From Echiichthys vipera (lineage: Eukaryota; Chordata; Actinopteri; Perciformes; Trachinidae): a stretch of 64,000 nucleotides of DNA. Positions 59,516 to 64,000 of the stretch are shown here, one piece after another. The notes beneath the pieces are model-generated. The model was not told the DNA's origin and did no database searches. It was given only the letters and a program-made list of their open reading frames with translations. A program made the translations under genes and the position numbers. Position 1 is the stretch's first letter. Every line of letters begins with the position of its first letter. The stretch covers positions 24,032,000-24,095,999 of the forward strand of contig OY829661.1 of the NCBI GenBank assembly GCA_963691815.1, written 5' to 3'.

Positions 59516-59979
59516 TGTGTTAAGTAAAAGCCTCTCTCCTGCCTGCTTCTTTTTGCTCCTTTTGTGTCTGTAATGGGGTGGAATGTGGTGAAGGGCCATT
59601 GTTCTTCATTATCTCTGTTAATCATCTTCATGCATATGAATACGGAGCATTGTGCGAAAAGCTGCCAGGCTGGTTTAATACCAGTGATGCGGAAATTTTT
59701 TTGTGAAGTTTACCATGCACTTTTGTTGGTGAACCATTATTGGTCGTGTGTGTTTTGATATGTGTGTGTATATCTGTCTGCAGCTAACCTCGCATACCTC
59801 TGGACCCATCAGGTTTATATTCTGTATGCTCAAGGACCTTTTGTTGTTGCAGTGATTCACAGTGTCACAAGTGTTCTGAGAGAAAACTAGACTTCTGCTC
59901 TTTTTCTCCTCTAGGCTCTGTTTTCACACTTAAGAGAAATTTAGCCTGTGATGGGAGACTTTGGCCAATTACAAGTCAT

Positions 59980-60099
<120 letters not shown>

Positions 60100-62224
60100 C
60101 TATTGGCTCAGGACAGAGAAGGGAGAGCTGCAGGAAGAGGAGTCATTCTACATTTTTGTCTTTGCTTTTTATGTACTGAAGCTTTAAATAAAACACCATA
60201 ACATGATTTTCTATTTCTTTTCCAGACTCAAATTTCCAGACTTCTCAGAGGATTTTTCAGTCAATATTTAACGTCTGAATCACACATTTTAAATGCTAAT
60301 TATGTAAATAAATGGTATTAAACCAACTTTTAACATGCAATGGTAAATTCTGACTAGGTATGCCATTATGTTGGCAAGCATTTACAAGACATTTCTACCC
60401 GCGCATTGTAGCTCACATAAGCGAATGATCTCCAAACTGAGACATGTTCAACGCACAGCATTTTATTCAAGCTAAATGCTAAAAGAGTGAAATTAATAAC
60501 TGTTTACCTGCAACCAGTACAAACAGTAACAGTAGGGATGTACAATTAACCAGGAACTCCAAATGAAAACACAAGTCTTTGCTTCATTGGCTATTAGATG
60601 GAGTAAACATACTTTAATAAATGAAATAATGATAAATAAAAATAAAATGTAGACGACACGTATGGAAATAATTCCATAAATTAGAATAGCAGTCCATGGT
60701 AACCCGACACCATTCTACAGCCAGCTTGATTAGTTTTATATCATCAACAGGTTGGCTATGTTGCGTTAGTAAGCTTGTTTTGATCTGTTTATATTAATAT
60801 ATTTTATTTTAGAAAGTGAGATAATAGTCTGGAAACAACACAAATATTTTTCCATACTCTTTTACTTTTTTCCATACTTATCCAGGCATGGAAATTACTC
60901 AAATCAAATTCCATACTTTTTCCATACTGCGTAGGAACCCTGTATTCCTGACTTTTGCTCCGTATTTGAGCTTCATGACGGACTCCCGAGTGGAAGTGAG
61001 CTCAGCATGAAACTACAGCTCTGATTACCTAATGTGCCCGTCCACTGCTGTGGGTGTGCGTCAGGGGTTTTCAATGTATAGTTGCTGAAGAGTTTTTCAA
61101 TTATTCACTACGCCGTATGTGTCAGAGTTCTGTTGTGCGCAAGAAGGAGTTGTGGGCGTTAATATTTGATGCTCCCCTTTCTATCTGTGAGCTGGTACGA
61201 AGCTGATGGATGACCCCTGATGTTGGTGTGTGTCAGTGTTATCGATCAAACTAATGTGGGAGAGGGAAAGAAAGAGACAGAGATTCATCCGGGCCGTTTC
61301 GGGTCACACAAGTTTTTCCCGCAGTTCTTCCTTTCTTGTATTTTAGCGTCCTGCCAAAGTAATCAATTGTTAACAGGCCGAGCCTTCAGAGAAATCATGA
61401 ATAAGTTATAGTTAACCTTGCCTTTCGCCTGTAAGGATGTATCTGTGTCTGTCACTCAGGCCGAGCTATCAGCTTGTAATTGGAAACAATGAGAACAAAA
61501 CAAGAAATAATACATATGATGAAACTTTCATGTTCCCACGGTGGAACTGAGCACACACATTTTGAAGCTACCCTGCAGCAAATACAGAAGCTTGATGGGC
61601 CCAGAAATGGGTTTGTGGTATGTTGCCACTGCATTAAAATGATCTACAGTTGGTCTGACATTATAATCAGGGCAACCGCTCTGTACAGAGTGTTTGTCCT
61701 GTGAACTACAGGCCTGTAAAGTCTGGGGTATCAGATGATATGAGGGTCGTATTTCGCTCTGACTGCCATGAACTCCTGATATACTCTGCTGTGATCCAGG
61801 ATGGCTCTCGTCTGTTAACCCCGGTTAGGTTTCCTCACTGAATTAGTTGCCACAATTTCTGGCTATTGAGGATAATAGAATTGTACAAGATGTGTATGCA
61901 AAGGAAAAATATTTTCATTGATTATGGTGCAGCTTCCCTGAGATCGTCAGATTTTTCACAGCACCTGTAAAATTTCAGGTATAAAAAGGTGTTAAAACAG
62001 AGCACTTCCCCTCCACACATTAGCTTGTGATCCACTGGTGTGACACTGTTGAGTGTGATCACATATCTATGTAGACTCTGCTTAAAGGCAAGTAGAACAC
62101 ACACGTGAACACACACGCACACCCACACACAAGGAAGCAGTTGCAAACAGAAGTGCACACACCTTTTTCATTAACTTCAGGGTGTGAGGCTGAAAAGTGT
62201 GGGAAAATGTTTCTAGAAATATTT

Positions 62225-62875
62225 ATTCATTCATTGATTCTATGAAGGATTAGGATAGGGGTAGGAAGGGGATACAGACCCTGGTTCGGGTAGGTTTTGT
62301 GGCAGTGTGGAAATCCTGGATATTGGAACAGATTCTATAGAAACGTATGAGTTGGGATTTGATGATGCCTTTGAAGGTGTGTTTGTGAGTTTGGGGGTCC
62401 AAAAAATATGGTCCCGTCCAGGAAGTTGATTTGTGTTGTGTTTGTGGTGTATTTAACAGAGATAGACGGATGATGATTATAGAGGGGTGTTGATGAAATC
62501 TGTGAATGTTGAGGGGTCATAGGGGCCAGATTCCGAAAATGTCATCCAAGTATCTGAGGTAGAGGGTTGGTTGGAGTGTGCATTTTGCTAAGGCCTCTTG
62601 CTCCCACTCGCTCATATACAGGGTGGCATAGGAGGGTGCAAATCTCTGGCCCATGGCTGAGCCATGGACTTGTAGGTAGAACTGATTGTTGAAGAGAGGT
62701 CGTTATTGGTGAGGCATAGGTGTATGAGTTTGAGGAGCTGTGTATCCGGGCGGGTGGGGTCTGGGTTTTCGTTAAATATTGTGTGTAGTGTTTGTATTCC
62801 TAGTTCAGTATTGATGTTGGTGTAGAGGCTGTCGAGGTCGATGGTGAAGAGAAGTGATTGTGGGGGGACAGTTAT
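62225..62875 (-). pseudogene. Penelope-like element reverse transcriptase, decayed
   Basis: Read on the minus strand, pieces in three frames line up in the order of a fish Penelope/Neptune-type RT: TIDLDSLYTNI (near 62855-62820), then after a frameshift NNQFYLQVHGSAMGQRFAPS, YLRYLDDIFGIW (the YLDD catalytic box, near 62555), then YDPSTFTDFIN, QINFLDGTIFF, and HTFKGIIKSQLIRFYRIC near the end. At least three frameshifts are needed, so it is dead. The N-terminal RT part and any GIY-YIG endonuclease are not seen. The truncated 5' side faces the repeat arrays at 62905-64000. Confidence 0.75.
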
Positions 62876-62904
62876 TACCCCCTATTTCATGGGTGTTGAG
62901 TTCA

Positions 62905-63090
62905 CTCATGCTGGTTTCGTTGCGATTGGACAGCGGGAACCCTTTGATCTTAAACAATTGGGTGCCAATATTTATTTCCTTAGGAGCTCATTTGTTGAGA
63001 CTTCGCCTACCCCCCTATTTATGGCCCTGTGTTTTCCATTGGTACCAAGATGGAGTCTCTACGACGTTCCTATCAAAAGTTATTTAAAAT
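62905..63090 (+). repeat. Subterminal module, copy 1
   Basis: Contains CGTTGCGATTGGACAGCGGG, AACCCTTTGATCTT, GCTCATTTGTTGAGACTTCG, CCTACCCCCCTATTTATGG, AGATGGAGTCTCTACGACG and TTCCTATCAAAAGTTA, and leads straight into AAATAGGGTTAAGG and the TTAGGG array. Confidence 0.85.
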
Positions 63091-63141
63091 AGGGTTAAGG
63101 ATTGAGATTAGGGTTAGGGTTGGGGTTAGGGTGAAGGTTTG

Positions 63142-63184
<43 letters not shown>

Positions 63185-63600
63185 AGGTTTGAGATTAGGG
63201 TTAGGGTTAGGGCTAAAGTTTAAGATAAGGGTTAGGGTTAAGGTTTGAGATTAGGGTTAGGGTAAGGGTTTAGGGATAGGGTTAGGGTTAGGGATAGGGT
63301 TAGGGTTAAGGTTTGAGATTAGGGTTAGGGTTAGGGTTAGGGTTAAGGTTTGAGATTAGGGTTTAGGGTTAGGGTTAGAGTTAAAGTTTGCGATTAGGGT
63401 TAGGGTTAGGGTTAGGGTTAAGGTTTGAGATTAGGGTTAGGGTTAGGGTTAAGGTTTGAGATTAGGGTTAGGGTATAGGGTAAGGGATAGGGTTAAGGTT
63501 TGCGATTAGGGTTAGGGTTAGGGTGTAGGGATAGGGTTAGGGTTAAGTTTTGAGATTAGGGTTAGGGTTAGGGTGAGGGTTAGGGTTAGGGTTTAGGGGT
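63091..63600 (+). repeat. (TTAGGG)n array with regular TTAAGGTTTGAGA spacers
   Basis: Blocks of two to five TTAGGG alternate with GTTAAGGTTTGAGA, giving a higher-order unit near 31 bp. There are sporadic TTTAGGG, GATAGGG and GTGAGGG variants. The G-rich strand reads towards the right end of the window. Confidence 0.9.
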
Positions 63601-63800
63601 TAGGCTTAGTTTAGAGACTTGAAACTTGGCCTACCCCCTAATTTAGTTGCAATCAGACATCGGCAACCCTTTGATCTTCAACAATTGTGTGCCTATTTTT
63701 TTACCCTTAGGTGCTCATTTGTTGAGACTTCGCCTACCCCCTATTTATTGCCCTGTCTCTACGACGTTCCTATCAAAAGTTATGGCCTATTTAAAATAGG
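63601..63800 (+). repeat. Subterminal module, copy 2
   Basis: Repeats the order of 62905-63090 (GCAATCAGACATCGGCAACC, CTTTGATCTTCAACAATTG, GCTCATTTGTTGAGACTTCG, CCTACCCCCTATTTATTG, CTACGACGTTCCTATCAAAA) with a deletion of the TTTTCCATTGGTACCAAGAT part. Confidence 0.85.
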
Positions 63801-63851
63801 GTTAAGGTTTGACATTAGGGTTAGGGTTAGGGTTAAGGTTTGAGATTAGGG

Positions 63852-63891
<40 letters not shown>

Positions 63892-64000
63892 AGGTTTGAG
63901 ATTAGGGTTAGGGTTAGGGTTAGAGTTAAAGTTTGCGATTAGGGTTAGGGTTAGGGTTAGGGTTAAGGTTTGAGATTAGGGTTAGGGTTAAGGTTTGAGG
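63795..64000 (+). repeat. (TTAGGG)n array with TTAAGGTTTGAGA spacers, second block
   Basis: Same structure as 63091-63600 and running off the window edge, so its length is unknown. Confidence 0.9.

Noticed and set aside
63091..64000. True chromosome end
   Set aside because: The TTAGGG units are interrupted by regular spacers and by non-telomeric modules and reach the window edge, so an interstitial or subtelomeric satellite is the safer reading.

Overview
The window is vertebrate nuclear DNA, most likely from a teleost fish. It has intron-rich genes with GT-AG splice sites, AATAAA signals, long pure dinucleotide repeats, tRNA-headed SINEs, LINE 3' ends and MITEs of types familiar from fish genomes. 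I cannot name the species. Three genes were recognised by reading translated exons against remembered families: the 3' half of gfm2 (+ strand, 86-3082), complete hexb (- strand, 17516-9096) and complete enc1 (+ strand, coding 31168-32937). The same trio, with gfm2 and hexb tail to tail and hexb and enc1 head to head, is adjacent on human 5q13, so this is conserved vertebrate synteny.

Layout. 1-3231 holds the last nine exons of gfm2, a mitochondrial ribosome-recycling GTPase. 3360-8850 is a repeat-rich convergent intergenic region: an AT-rich degenerate repeat, a hAT-like transposon remnant with a BED-finger exon, and inside it a 3-kb array of a 21-bp minisatellite. 8857-17516 is hexb, the lysosomal beta-hexosaminidase subunit, whose introns carry a LINE fragment, a second LINE 3' end and a SINE piece. 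17700-25100 is intergenic with several retroelement tails. 25140-39300 is enc1: a probable non-coding first exon, a coding exon for a 589-residue BTB-Kelch protein, and a separate 3' UTR exon. 39320-62220 is a gene-poor stretch downstream of enc1 with SINEs, two MITEs with clear terminal inverted repeats, and simple repeats. 62225-64000 has a decayed Penelope-like reverse transcriptase next to interspersed (TTAGGG)n arrays.

The main discovery is in hexb. Its eleventh coding position exists twice, at 12033-12207 and 11399-11579. Both copies are open, have the same splice phases, and have GT-AG borders. The first encodes the beta-type substrate pocket (WYLDY, beta-type spacing). The second encodes the alpha-type pocket of HEXA (WYLNR, longer loop). 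Exon lengths are such that the frame survives only if exactly one is used. The invariant exon 8 also carries an alpha-like GSKP loop. By inference, one gene may make both neutral-substrate and GM2/anionic-substrate type subunits by mutually exclusive splicing. RNA-seq junction reads would decide this.

No prokaryotic features, CRISPR arrays, rRNA genes or functional tRNA genes were seen.
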